DNA of 64,000 nucleotides from Paenarthrobacter nicotinovorans (GTDB lineage: Bacteria > Actinomycetota > Actinomycetes > Actinomycetales > Micrococcaceae), in contig NZ_CP089293.1 in NCBI RefSeq assembly GCF_021919345.1, positions 682,001-746,000 on the forward strand, given 5' to 3'. Shown piece by piece: positions 34,132 through 42,250 of this stretch; the stretch's first letter is position 1; the number at the start of each line of letters is the position of its first letter. The notes beneath the pieces were generated by a model. That model was not told where the DNA came from. It did not search any database and saw nothing but the letters and a program-made list of their open reading frames with translations. The position numbers and the translations under genes are program-made.

Positions 34132-34157
34132 AAAACCCCCGGTTTCCCGGGGGTTTT
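34132..34157 (-). terminator. Intrinsic terminator of tRNA-Ser
   Basis: On the minus strand an 11-bp stem (AAAACCCCCGG and CCGGGGGTTTT) closes a GAAA tetraloop and ends in TTTT, immediately after the tRNA CCA end. This is the best-formed intrinsic terminator in the window. It also reads as a hairpin on the plus strand. Confidence 0.9.
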
Positions 34158-34160
34158 CAT

Positions 34161-34250
34161 TGGCGGTGACGGTGGGATTTGAACCCACGTTGGCTTTTAC
34201 ACCAAACAACATTTCGAGTGTTGCACCTTCGGCCGCTCGGACACGTCACC
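34161..34250 (-). tRNA. tRNA-Ser (anticodon CGA)
   Basis: The 90-base gene folds as a class II tRNA. Acceptor arms GGTGACG and CGTCACC pair with discriminator G and an encoded CCA, the anticodon stem CAACA/TGTTG encloses loop CTCGAAA with anticodon CGA, a long variable arm follows, and the T arm contains GGTTCGAATCC. The CGA anticodon reads UCG, and the long variable arm identifies serine. Confidence 0.95.
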
Positions 34251-34387
34251 AACTGAAATAGGGTACCGGAGTCGGGGCCGGTTCCCCAAAACGGGCCCGC
34301 GGGAAGCCGTCGGCAGAACCACCCCAAGCCCCGCGAAAAAAGGTCAACTTCCATCCGAAGCGACCCACCGATAGATTCATAAGCATC

Positions 34388-35389
34388 ATGACTATTCCTC
34401 ACGATCAAGTGCACGAAGCCCACGCCTACTGGGTCACCAAGTCAGGCGATGGCGAACTACGCCCGGAGTCCCTGCCGCCGAGGCAAAAGGAAGAAGCCCT
34501 GGTCAGGACCCTGTACTCAGGAGTCAGCCGCGGAACCGAGCGCGTGGTCCATGAAGGCCGCGTCCCGGAGCGGGTCGCCGATCTGATGCAGGCTCCGCAC
34601 CAGGAAGGCGACTTCCCCGGCCCGGTGAAGTACGGGTACCTGAGCGTTGGCACCGTCGAAGAGGGCCCGGAGGAATGGCGGGGAAAGACTGTCTTCAGCC
34701 TCCACCCGCACCAGGACTTTTACATCGTTCCCACCAGCCAGCTCACGGCTATCCCCGCGGACGTCCCGGCCCGCCGCGCCGTACTGACCGGCATCGTCGA
34801 GGTTGCCATCAATGCCCTCTGGGAAGCCGGACCGAGGCTGGGAGACCGGGTCGCCGTCGTCGGTGGTGGCTTGGTGGGTGGCGTCCTGGCGACGCTCCTG
34901 CGGAAGTATCCGCTGGGCCGTCTGCAATTGGTGGATGCCGACCCGGAGAAGCGCAACCTCGCCGAAAAGCTCAGCATCGAATTCGCCGAGCCTGAGGACG
35001 CAGCCAACGACAACGACATCGTCTTCCACTGCTCCGCCTCCAACGACGGCCTGAAACTGAGCCTGCAACTGGCCGGTGATGATTCGGACGTCATCGAACT
35101 TTCCTGGTTCGCGGACAAGGAAGTCACGCTCCCGCTCGGCGAGGACTTCCACGCCCGCAGGCTGAACATCCGCTCCAGCCAGGTGGGCGCCGTCGCTCTC
35201 CCCAGGAGGCACCGGCGCAGCAACGCCCAGCGGCTTCAGGAAGCGGTCAACCAGCTCAAGGATCCGCTGTTCGACACCTTCCTCAGCAGCGAATGCCAGT
35301 TCCAAAACCTGCCCACCACACTTGTTAAGTTGTTCGAACGGCCCGGCGGTTTCTGCCATGTGGTCGCGTACCCAAACCCGGAGGATTAG
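34388..35389 (+). CDS. Zinc-binding-dehydrogenase-like (MDR superfamily) protein
   Basis: The 333-residue protein has an MDR fold: a GroES-like N-terminal part with EALVRTLYSGVSRGTERVVHEGRVP (the usual catalytic-zinc Cys is Ser here) and a nucleotide-binding part with RVAVVGGGLVGGVLATLLRKY. The zinc ligands of alcohol dehydrogenases are not preserved, so a non-zinc reductase or dehydrogenase is likely. It resembles the BchC-like branch of COG1063. The gene is the first of a tight operon: 3 bp precede the PTPS-like gene. Within 11 bases of the ATG is TAGATT, so the mRNA may be leaderless or nearly so. Substrate unknown. Confidence 0.7.
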   Translation: MTIPHDQVHEAHAYWVTKSGDGELRPESLPPRQKEEALVRTLYSGVSRGTERVVHEGRVPERVADLMQAPHQEGDFPGPVKYGYLSVGTVEEGPEEWRGKTVFSLHPHQDFYIVPTSQLTAIPADVPARRAVLTGIVEVAINALWEAGPRLGDRVAVVGGGLVGGVLATLLRKYPLGRLQLVDADPEKRNLAEKLSIEFAEPEDAANDNDIVFHCSASNDGLKLSLQLAGDDSDVIELSWFADKEVTLPLGEDFHARRLNIRSSQVGAVALPRRHRRSNAQRLQEAVNQLKDPLFDTFLSSECQFQNLPTTLVKLFERPGGFCHVVAYPNPED

Positions 35390-35392
35390 TAC

Positions 35393-35791
35393 ATGTTCAG
35401 CCTGACCGTCCGACGCCACTTCATGATCGCCCACAGCCTTCCCCGCGAAGCGTTCGGCCCGGCGCAGGGCCTCCACGGGGCCACGTTCGTTGCCGAAGTC
35501 AGCTTCCGCCGCCAAAACCTCAACGACGACGCAATCGTCCTGGACATCGGCGCAGCAGGCGGCATCCTCGAGGAAATCCTTGAAGACCTGAACTACAAGA
35601 ACCTGGACGAACACCCCGCGTTCAAGGGCAAACTTTCCACCACCGAGGCACTCGCAAAGCACATCGCAGACGCCATGGCCACCCGGATCCAGGACACCGA
35701 AGACGGGCCTGCGCTCGCCGGCATCGATGTCGTCCTCCGCGAGAACCCCGACGCCTGGGCGGGCTACTCGCTGGAGCTCCCGGCCAAGTAA
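35393..35791 (+). CDS. 6-pyruvoyltetrahydropterin synthase/QueD-fold protein lacking catalytic residues
   Basis: The 132-residue protein aligns over its full length with PTPS/QueD. The first zinc ligand is kept in HFMIAHSLP (H14), and HGH is present only as HGA (H28, then A30), so one zinc histidine is gone. The catalytic Cys expected at about position 24 is Ala, and the LDHxxLN motif reads LNYKNLD, which removes the remaining catalytic Asp and His. The pterin-binding Glu near the C-terminus (LRENPDAWAGY) is kept. Therefore it likely binds a pterin-like ligand but cannot run the normal reaction. It sits 3 bp after the dehydrogenase and abuts the glycosyltransferase GTG. Confidence 0.75.
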   Translation: MFSLTVRRHFMIAHSLPREAFGPAQGLHGATFVAEVSFRRQNLNDDAIVLDIGAAGGILEEILEDLNYKNLDEHPAFKGKLSTTEALAKHIADAMATRIQDTEDGPALAGIDVVLRENPDAWAGYSLELPAK

Positions 35792-36784
35792 GTGCACATC
35801 CGCTTCCTGGTTCCGGGGAACGTCAGGCACGGCTCCGGCGGCAACAAATACAACGCCAAACTCGCCGAGCACCTGACGGCCCTCGGCGCCTCCGTTGAGA
35901 CGGTAACCGTCGACGGCGACTGGCCGGTTGGCAGCCCGGCGGACCGGCAGCGGTTCGCGCAAGCGCTCGACGGCGGCACCACCGTGATTGCCGACGGCTT
36001 GGTAGCGAGTGGGGCTCCGGAGGAGATCGCCGGCGCGGTCAAGGCCGGAACCAAGGTCTGGATCCTCTCGCACATGGCATTGGCGGAGCACGGTGACCTT
36101 GAGTCGAAGGCGTTGGCGGCCGCGACCGGGATTATCTGCCCGAGCGTCCACTCCGCCGCTGAATTGCAGGCTAAACACGGCTCCCTGGACATAGCGGTGG
36201 CCACCCCCGGCGCCGAACCAGCAGACCTCAGCGCAGGTTCACAGCCCAAGCACATCGTTGCTGTCGCGGCGTTGCTGCCCAACAAGGACCAAGCACACTT
36301 GGTAGAGGCCCTGAGCCAGATAAAGGACCTGCCCTGGACCGCAGCGCTCATCGGTTCGGAGGAAGCTGACCCGGCGTACGCGGCCGAGGTGAGGGCCGCC
36401 GTCGAACATCACGCGCTGCAAAACCGCATCCGTGTCACCGGCGAGCTGACCGGCACCTCACTCGAAGAGCAGTGGCACCAAGCCGACCTCAGCGTCCTGC
36501 TTTCGCACTCCGAGTCCTTTGGGATGGTGGTGACCGAATCGTTGGCACATGGCGTCCCGGTCCTTGTCCGGCAAGGGACAGGTGCAGTGGAGGCGCTGGG
36601 CGGTACCGGGGCGGGCGCCGCGTGGGATCCCCGGGAAGCTCTCGCGGACACTCTCCGGAGCTGGCTGACGGACGTCGAAATCCAAGGGTCCTGGCATGAA
36701 AACGCCATCCTGGCCCGCGACAACCTCTCGGGCTGGGACAACACTGCTGCGATTGTTTTGAAAGCCGTGACAGCTTCGCCCTGA
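35792..36784 (+). CDS. GT-B glycosyltransferase (family 4 type)
   Basis: The 330-residue GT-B protein starts at GTG directly after the previous stop (TAAGTG). The N-terminal HIRFLVPGNVRHGSGGNKYNAKLAEHLTALG has the acceptor-domain glycine loop, and the C-terminal half has LSHSESFGMVVTESLAHGVPVLV, the E-x7-E region that binds the sugar nucleotide. Compared with typical GT4 proteins it is short. As part of the same operon as the dehydrogenase and PTPS-like protein, the acceptor could be the compound those two handle. Neither donor nor acceptor is known. Confidence 0.8.
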   Translation: MHIRFLVPGNVRHGSGGNKYNAKLAEHLTALGASVETVTVDGDWPVGSPADRQRFAQALDGGTTVIADGLVASGAPEEIAGAVKAGTKVWILSHMALAEHGDLESKALAAATGIICPSVHSAAELQAKHGSLDIAVATPGAEPADLSAGSQPKHIVAVAALLPNKDQAHLVEALSQIKDLPWTAALIGSEEADPAYAAEVRAAVEHHALQNRIRVTGELTGTSLEEQWHQADLSVLLSHSESFGMVVTESLAHGVPVLVRQGTGAVEALGGTGAGAAWDPREALADTLRSWLTDVEIQGSWHENAILARDNLSGWDNTAAIVLKAVTASP

Positions 36785-36806
36785 TAACCGGGTGCAGAAT
36801 GGGGCC

Positions 36807-38021
36807 ATGACCAGCATCGCGCCTGCCGCAGACACCCTGACCCCTGAACGGCTCCGGGCCTGGGCCTGGCACAAGCAGGGCCTGGACGGTTCGCTCCAAG
36901 GCAAAACCTCAGAGGAAGTCTTGGACCACGCCGGTTGGGCCCGATCCGTAGGCGGCGCCAACCCGTACCTGACGCTGTTCGCCAGGGCAGGAACCAGTCG
37001 CGAACAAGCTGACAAGGACGTCAGGGCGCTCAGGATCCACGAACTCCCGACCGCCCGCGGATGCACGTATGTCCTGGGCCAAAGTGACTACCCGTGGGCT
37101 CTCCAGATCGGCCGCGACGCCGCGATTGCCCCGTTCAAGGTGCTGGCACGGCTCGGCGTGGAACGCGGCGAGATCACCCTCCTGGAGGGCGAAGTGGAAC
37201 ACGCCCTCAAAGAGTCCAGTGAGCCAATGGACCCCAAACAACTCAGGGACGTGCTGGGCGATTCGGTCCGCAGCCTGGGTGAGGAAGGCAAGAAGAAGGG
37301 CGCCTCCACCACGCTGCCCACGGCCCTGGGACTCCTGCAGGCGGAAGGCCGCATCCGTCGCGTCCCGGTCAACGGCCGTCTGGACCAACAGCGCTACGCC
37401 TACACGAATTGGGGCCTGCCGCCCAGCGATATGGACGACGACGGCGCCCGCCGCCTGCTGCTGGAACGGTACTTGCGCTGGACCGGGGGAGCGACGTTCA
37501 AGCAGACACAGTGGTTCACTGCCTTTACGGTGGCCCAGAGCAAGGCAGCGCTCGCCTCCATTGGTGCCATGGAGGTGACCACAGCCAGTGGAGATGTGCT
37601 CTGGATGCTGCCTTCCGACGTCGAGCGTTTGGCGGACTTCGAGGAGCCGGGTGACGAACAAATCCAGCTGTTGGCAGGCACAGACTCATTGGTCCTCCAC
37701 AGGCGCAATTCGGGGGACATGTTCGCCGATGAGGACAAGGGAAAGAAGGTCCTGGACACCACGCTGGCACTTCAGGCCGACCTGCCGGACCACCCCATCC
37801 TGGATCGTGGGCGGATCATCGGACTATGGCAATACGATCCCGGTAAGGAACGGATCGCGGCGTGGACTTTTGACGCTCCCACTGCAGCTGTGAGCCAACG
37901 GATCGCCGAGGTGGAGGCCTGGATCCGCGATGAACTCGGCGATTTCCGTTCGTTCAGCCTGGACTCCCCGGCATCACGTCAGGTGCGGATCGACGCGTTG
38001 GACGCGGCGGCAGGGCGGTAG
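36807..38021 (+). CDS. Winged helix DNA-binding domain protein (HTH_42/AlkZ superfamily)
   Basis: The 404-residue protein has repeated winged-helix modules: LTPERLRAWAWHKQGLDGSL near the N-terminus, a central PKQLRDVLGDSVRSLGEEGKKK segment, and GGATFKQTQWFTAFTVAQSKAALASIG in the middle. The layout matches the pfam06224 group that includes AlkZ/YcaQ DNA glycosylases, but the catalytic Q-x-Q/Q-x-D motif near the N-terminus is not obvious, so glycosylase activity is not claimed. It is 22 bases after the glycosyltransferase stop and may be the last gene of that operon. The ATG at MTSIAPAAD was preferred over one 15 bases upstream. Confidence 0.7.
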   Translation: MTSIAPAADTLTPERLRAWAWHKQGLDGSLQGKTSEEVLDHAGWARSVGGANPYLTLFARAGTSREQADKDVRALRIHELPTARGCTYVLGQSDYPWALQIGRDAAIAPFKVLARLGVERGEITLLEGEVEHALKESSEPMDPKQLRDVLGDSVRSLGEEGKKKGASTTLPTALGLLQAEGRIRRVPVNGRLDQQRYAYTNWGLPPSDMDDDGARRLLLERYLRWTGGATFKQTQWFTAFTVAQSKAALASIGAMEVTTASGDVLWMLPSDVERLADFEEPGDEQIQLLAGTDSLVLHRRNSGDMFADEDKGKKVLDTTLALQADLPDHPILDRGRIIGLWQYDPGKERIAAWTFDAPTAAVSQRIAEVEAWIRDELGDFRSFSLDSPASRQVRIDALDAAAGR

Positions 38022-38028
38022 GGCAGCA

Positions 38029-38409
38029 TCAGCCCGAACCGTACGGCCGGGTGATCGCCTCCAGGAAATGTCCGTCGGGGTCCGTGAAATAGATGCCGCG
38101 GCCGCCGTCGTTGTGGTTGATCTGTTGCCCGCGGGAACGTGCAGGGTCGGCCCAGTAGGGCACGTGTTCTGCGGTGATCCTGAGGAAGATCTGGTCGAAC
38201 TCTTCTTCACTGACCAGGAAGGCGTAGTGCTGCGGTGTGATGTCCCCGTCCGCGCCCAGGAAATCCAGTGTCACGCCGTTCTCGAAGGACACCGTGACGA
38301 AGGACCACATCGGCTTCGGTGCCGGGAGCCCGAAGATCCGGGCAAGGAACTCTGCGGATCGCTGCTTGTCCGTGGCGTAAACGATGGTGTGATTGAACGA
38401 AACTGTCAT
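38029..38409 (-). CDS. VOC superfamily (glyoxalase-like) protein
   Basis: The 126-residue single VOC unit begins MTVSFNHTIVYATDKQRSAEF and closes GGRGIYFTDPDGHFLEAITRPYG. His7, the central acidic residue and the C-terminal Glu fit the metal triad of the superfamily. Members act as isomerases, dioxygenases or bleomycin-type binding proteins; the ligand cannot be predicted. It is convergent with the winged-helix gene and lies 24 bases downstream of tadA on the same strand, so it may be co-transcribed with it. Confidence 0.85.
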   Translation of the reverse strand: MTVSFNHTIVYATDKQRSAEFLARIFGLPAPKPMWSFVTVSFENGVTLDFLGADGDITPQHYAFLVSEEEFDQIFLRITAEHVPYWADPARSRGQQINHNDGGRGIYFTDPDGHFLEAITRPYGSG

Positions 38410-38433
38410 GGCTTGCTCCCGTGAAGGAAGGGA

Positions 38434-38991
38434 TCAGGATGGGCGGTGCTCTACAGCGTGTTCCGCCGGAGCGTGTCCTGCCGGAGCGCGATGCGAGGCG
38501 AAGAAGTCCTTGAGGAGCGCCGCACATTCTTGCTCGCGGACCCCGGCGTAGACCTCCACCCAGTGATTGAGGCGGCGCTCGCGGAGGATATCGAACACGG
38601 ATCCCGCCGCTCCTGCTTTCTCGTCCCACGCGCCGAAAACGACGCGGGGAATGCGGGCCAGGACGATCGCCCCGGCACACATGGCGCACGGCTCCAGGGT
38701 GACCACCAGGGTGCAGTCCTCGAGCCGCCAACCGTCGTCGCCCCCTCCGGAATCCAGGGCGCGTTGTCGCAGCGATGCGGCCGCCTGGCGGATCGCCACC
38801 ACCTCGGCATGGGCGGTCGGGTCACCGTGCGCCTCCCGTTCGTTACGTCCGGAACCCAGCACGCCGCCGTCGGGCCCCAGCACCACGGCGCCGATCGGCA
38901 CGTCGTCGGTTTTCAACGCCAACCGGGCTTCGTCCAGGGCAAGGCCCATCCAGGCCAGGTGTTCTGCGTGATACGGCTCGGTGGCGCTCAT
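38434..38991 (-). CDS. tadA: tRNA adenosine(34) deaminase
   Basis: The 185-residue zinc deaminase converts A34 of tRNA-Arg to inosine. The active site is complete: HAE (61-63) for the zinc ligand and proton shuttle, and PCAMC (C101, C104). It is longer than E. coli TadA by about 15-20 residues, owing mainly to a Gly/Asp-rich loop (LDSGGGDDGWRLEDC) and a His/Ala-rich C-terminal tail. It is divergent from upp with only 22 bp between, an arrangement common in actinobacteria. Confidence 0.92.
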   Translation of the reverse strand: MSATEPYHAEHLAWMGLALDEARLALKTDDVPIGAVVLGPDGGVLGSGRNEREAHGDPTAHAEVVAIRQAAASLRQRALDSGGGDDGWRLEDCTLVVTLEPCAMCAGAIVLARIPRVVFGAWDEKAGAAGSVFDILRERRLNHWVEVYAGVREQECAALLKDFFASHRAPAGHAPAEHAVEHRPS

Positions 38992-39013
38992 GTCTCAATG
39001 ATAGTTTTGGGGG

Positions 39014-39649
39014 ATGCGCACACTCGTCGTGGACCACCCGCTGGTCGCTCACAAGCTCACCGTTCTGCGGGACAAGAACACCCCTTCACCGGTCTTCCGG
39101 CAACTCACCGAAGAACTGGTCACCTTGCTGGCTTATGAAGCCACCCGCGAGGTCAAGGTCCAGCCAGTAGAGATCGAGACCCCCGTCACCAAGACCATCG
39201 GCACGGCTTTCACCAAGCCCACGCCGCTGGTGGTCCCCATCCTGCGCGCAGGGCTGGGCATGCTGGAGGGCATGACCAAGCTGGTTCCCACGGCCGAGGT
39301 CGGCTTCCTGGGCATGGCCCGCGACGAAGAGACGCTGGACATCATCACCTACGCCGAGCGCCTCCCCGAGGACCTCACAGGCAGGCAGATCTTCGTCCTG
39401 GATCCTATGCTCGCCACCGGCGGCACCCTGCGCGAGGCCATCAAATTCCTCTTCAAGCGCGGCGCCTCGGATGTCACGTGCATCTGCCTCCTCGCAGCCC
39501 CCGAAGGCCTGTCCAAGCTGGAAGAAGAGCTGTCTGACGCCAACGTGAAGATCGTCCTGGCCTCGATCGACGAGAAACTCAACGAAAAGTCTTACATCGT
39601 GCCCGGCCTGGGCGACGCCGGCGACCGCCTCTACGGCGTGGCTGGCTGA
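39014..39649 (+). CDS. upp: Uracil phosphoribosyltransferase
   Basis: The 211-residue enzyme is full length. It makes UMP from uracil and [16 protein letters not shown] segment [15 protein letters not shown], the PRPP loop [16 protein letters not shown], and the uracil-binding C-terminus [15 protein letters not shown] are all present. GGGGG directly precedes the ATG. Function is secure. Confidence 0.97.
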   Translation: MRTLVVDHPLVAHKLTVLRDKNTPSPVFRQLTEELVTLLAYEATREVKVQPVEIETPVTKTIGTAFTKPTPLVVPILRAGLGMLEGMTKLVPTAEVGFLGMARDEETLDIITYAERLPEDLTGRQIFVLDPMLATGGTLREAIKFLFKRGASDVTCICLLAAPEGLSKLEEELSDANVKIVLASIDEKLNEKSYIVPGLGDAGDRLYGVAG

Positions 39650-39695
39650 CTCACACCCCTACCGGTTTCCCGGCGGCCCCGTTAGCCTGTGGCGC

Positions 39696-40073
39696 ATGGA
39701 CTGGAAACTTGAACTGGTATTTGTCCCTGTGTCCGACGTCGACCGCGCGAAGGATTTCTACGTCAACAAGGTCGGTTTCAACGCCGACTTTGACGAGCGT
39801 CCCATGGACGGCATTCGCTTCGTGCAACTGACCCCGCCGGGTTCGGCCTGCTCCATCGCTATCGGCGAGGGCTTGTCAGATGCTCCTCCAGGTACCGCCC
39901 CTAACCTGCAGGTGGTGGTGAGCGACATCAACAAAGCCCACGATCAGCTCAAGGCAAACGGCGTGGACGTCAGCGATGTCGACATCCAGGACTGGGGCCA
40001 CTTTGTGTACTTCGCCGACCCCGACGGAAACAAGTGGGCCCTCCAGTACTTGCCGCAGCGGCCGAACGGCTAA
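39696..40073 (+). CDS. VOC superfamily protein, glyoxalase/bleomycin-resistance-like
   Basis: The 125-residue protein has KLELVFVPVSDVDRAKDFYVNKVGFNADFDE at the start and GHFVYFADPDGNKWALQYLP at the end, the two beta-alpha-beta-beta-beta modules of one VOC domain. The region FVQLTPPGSACSIAIGEGLSD is a common variant. It follows upp on the same strand after 46 bp. Ligand and reaction are unknown. Confidence 0.85.
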   Translation: MDWKLELVFVPVSDVDRAKDFYVNKVGFNADFDERPMDGIRFVQLTPPGSACSIAIGEGLSDAPPGTAPNLQVVVSDINKAHDQLKANGVDVSDVDIQDWGHFVYFADPDGNKWALQYLPQRPNG

Positions 40074-40118
40074 GTCACACAGCAGCACCACGTCCCGCGG
40101 GTGCGGCAGGATGGAACC

Positions 40119-40802
40119 ATGAGCCATCCTGCCGAGCCTGCCTCCCCGCCGGTGCTGAATGCCCGTGCCGTCCTTTTCGACATGGACGGCACCCTGGTCG
40201 ATTCCACGGCCATCGTGGAACAGGTGTGGCTGGAGTTCGCCCAACGCTATGGCCTGGACTTCGACGAGATCCTCCGCACGTCCCACGGCGTCCAGGCAGG
40301 CGATACTGTCCGCCGCTATGCTCCCGCGGGTTCCGACATGGAGGCGCTGACTGCCGAGCTCGGTGAAATGGAGCGGTCCCGGACGGACGGTGTGATCGCG
40401 CTGCCCGGCGCCGAAGCGCTCTTGGCTGGCCTGCCGGATGAGGCCATTGCGTTGGTTACCTCCGCAGACCGCATCCTGGCCGAAATCCGCATGCAGGCCG
40501 CCGGGCTCCCCATGCCGTCCACCACCGTCACCGCAGAGTCCGTCACCCGGGGCAAGCCGCATCCGGAGGGCTACCTCAAAGCGGCCGCGCTGCTGGGAGC
40601 CGAGCCGGCCGACGTCGTGGTTTTCGAAGACGCACCGGCAGGTATCGCGGCTGCGCGGGCCGCGGGGATGCGGACTGTTGTGGTGGGCGACGCAGGCGGC
40701 GGCCTTGAGCCTGGCATGTGGCGGATCCTGGACTACTCAGCCGTGACGGTCACCGTCGTGAAGGATGACGACGGCGGCCACCTCCTGACGCTGACCCTCT
40801 AG
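40119..40802 (+). CDS. HAD family phosphatase
   Basis: The 227-residue HAD hydrolase has motif I VLFDMDGTLVDST with nucleophile Asp, motif II TSAD, motif III lysine in GKPHPEGYLKAA, and motif IV VVFEDAPAGIAAARAAG. It belongs to the beta-phosphoglucomutase/sugar phosphatase branch with a helical cap (about residues 35-90). The ATG at MSHPAEP follows AGGATGGA weakly; a GTG 18 bases upstream is possible. Likely substrates are sugar or polyol phosphates. Confidence 0.88.
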   Translation: MSHPAEPASPPVLNARAVLFDMDGTLVDSTAIVEQVWLEFAQRYGLDFDEILRTSHGVQAGDTVRRYAPAGSDMEALTAELGEMERSRTDGVIALPGAEALLAGLPDEAIALVTSADRILAEIRMQAAGLPMPSTTVTAESVTRGKPHPEGYLKAAALLGAEPADVVVFEDAPAGIAAARAAGMRTVVVGDAGGGLEPGMWRILDYSAVTVTVVKDDDGGHLLTLTL

Positions 40803-40851
40803 CTTTCAATTCGTACTGTTCCAGCCAGTTAACCGGGCGTAGGCTGTGCGC

Positions 40852-42243
40852 ATGTCTGCGATGCCGGAGGCTTACGGTGCTGCATTGGAACGGGCCATGG
40901 TCCATGCCGGTGCTTGGCTCACGTCAGTGCCTACCCGCCCTGTCCGTCCTTCGTCCGACGCCGACCAGGTGGCTAAAAGCATCCTGCCGCGGCTGCCTGA
41001 TGAGGCCACCGATGCCGCCGAGGTAGTGGATGAACTCGCCGCTTTGGCTGAGCCCGGCCTCATGGCCATCCAGTCCGGCCGGTTCTTCGGATGGGTCATG
41101 GGCGGGACCCTGCCCGCAGCCATGGCCGCCGATTGGCTCGTGTCGGCATGGGACCAGAACACCGGACTCCGCTTCGCCACACCGGCGGCGGCCGCCATCG
41201 AGGAATCCGCGGCTGCCTGGCTGCTGGACCTTCTCCACCTTCCGGCAACGTCCGACGTCGGGTTCACTACCGGTGCCACCACAGCCAACTTCGTGGGCCT
41301 GGCAGCGGGACGCCAGTTTTTGATGGATGAGGCAGGCTGGGACCTGGAATCGTTGGGACTCAACGGCGGGCCGCGCATCACCACTTTTGCCGGCAGGGAG
41401 CGCCACGCCGCCGTGGACCTGGCGCTGCGGTACCTGGGTTTGGGAGCATGCGTCCCTGTTGAAGCGGACCGGCAGGGAAGGATCATTCCCGAAGCTTTGG
41501 CTGCGGCCATGGATGAGCAGCCCGGACCGTCGCTGGTCTGCCTACAGGCGGGCAACCTGCACTCAGGCGCGTTTGACCCGATGGAAGAAGCCATCGCGGT
41601 GGCCCACGACCGCGGAGCGTGGGTCCATGTTGATGGTGCTTTTGGTTTGTGGGCAGCCGTCAGCCCCACCCTGAGGCCGAGGCTGGCCGGCGTCGAGGAG
41701 GCAGATTCCTGGGCCACGGATGCCCACAAAACTCTGAACGTTCCCTATGACTGCGGATTGGCGATCGTCTCGCGGCCGGAATCCCTCCGCCGCGCGTTCA
41801 GTGTCCACACCAGCTACCTGATCGCCACGGAAACAGGCCTGGGGGATCCGTTGGAGAAGGTTCCTGAGATGTCCCGGCGCGCACGCGGCATCCCGGTGTG
41901 GGCTGCGTTGCGGCAGCTGGGCCGCTCCGGTGTGATCGCCATGGTGGACAGGCTCGCAGCGAACGCACGGGCGTTGGCGGAAGGCCTGGCCGCTATCCCT
42001 GGGGTTGAGATCCTCAATGACGTGGTGTTCACCCAGGTGTCCGTGAGCTTCGGCAGCGATAACCGGACCCACAGGATCACGCAGCGGCTCATGGCCGAGG
42101 GGGCGGTGTGGATGTCCGGATCTTCCTGGCGCGGCCGGGAAATCCTCAGGATCTCGGTGAGCAACTGGACCACGGACGCCGGGGACGTTGCAGCGTCCAT
42201 CGCAGCCGTCCGTGGCGCGGTTGAGGCGGAACCTGAAGAATAG
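40852..42243 (+). CDS. PLP-dependent group II decarboxylase/aminotransferase-like enzyme
   Basis: The 463-residue fold-type I PLP enzyme has SGRFFGWVMGGTLPAAMAADWLVSAWDQN at the start of the large domain, TTGATTANFVGLAAGR (phosphate cup), HVDGAFGLWAAV, and the Schiff-base lysine in SWATDAHKTLNVPYDCG. The pattern is that of aromatic-amino-acid or glutamate decarboxylase relatives; the substrate remains open. An upstream GTG at 40846 is an alternative start. It lies 50 bp after the HAD gene. Confidence 0.85.
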   Translation: MSAMPEAYGAALERAMVHAGAWLTSVPTRPVRPSSDADQVAKSILPRLPDEATDAAEVVDELAALAEPGLMAIQSGRFFGWVMGGTLPAAMAADWLVSAWDQNTGLRFATPAAAAIEESAAAWLLDLLHLPATSDVGFTTGATTANFVGLAAGRQFLMDEAGWDLESLGLNGGPRITTFAGRERHAAVDLALRYLGLGACVPVEADRQGRIIPEALAAAMDEQPGPSLVCLQAGNLHSGAFDPMEEAIAVAHDRGAWVHVDGAFGLWAAVSPTLRPRLAGVEEADSWATDAHKTLNVPYDCGLAIVSRPESLRRAFSVHTSYLIATETGLGDPLEKVPEMSRRARGIPVWAALRQLGRSGVIAMVDRLAANARALAEGLAAIPGVEILNDVVFTQVSVSFGSDNRTHRITQRLMAEGAVWMSGSSWRGREILRISVSNWTTDAGDVAASIAAVRGAVEAEPEE

Positions 42244-42250
42244 ACGCCCG

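Noticed and set aside
34517..36178. 553-residue minus-strand frame opposite the dehydrogenase and PTPS-like genes
   Set aside because: Overlaps a tightly packed operon with clear families; it is an antisense shadow.
36807..38021. Catalytic Q-x-Q motif of an AlkZ glycosylase (QTQ in the middle of the protein)
   Set aside because: The family's catalytic pair lies near the N-terminus, while this QTQ is in the second winged-helix region, so it is probably coincidental.
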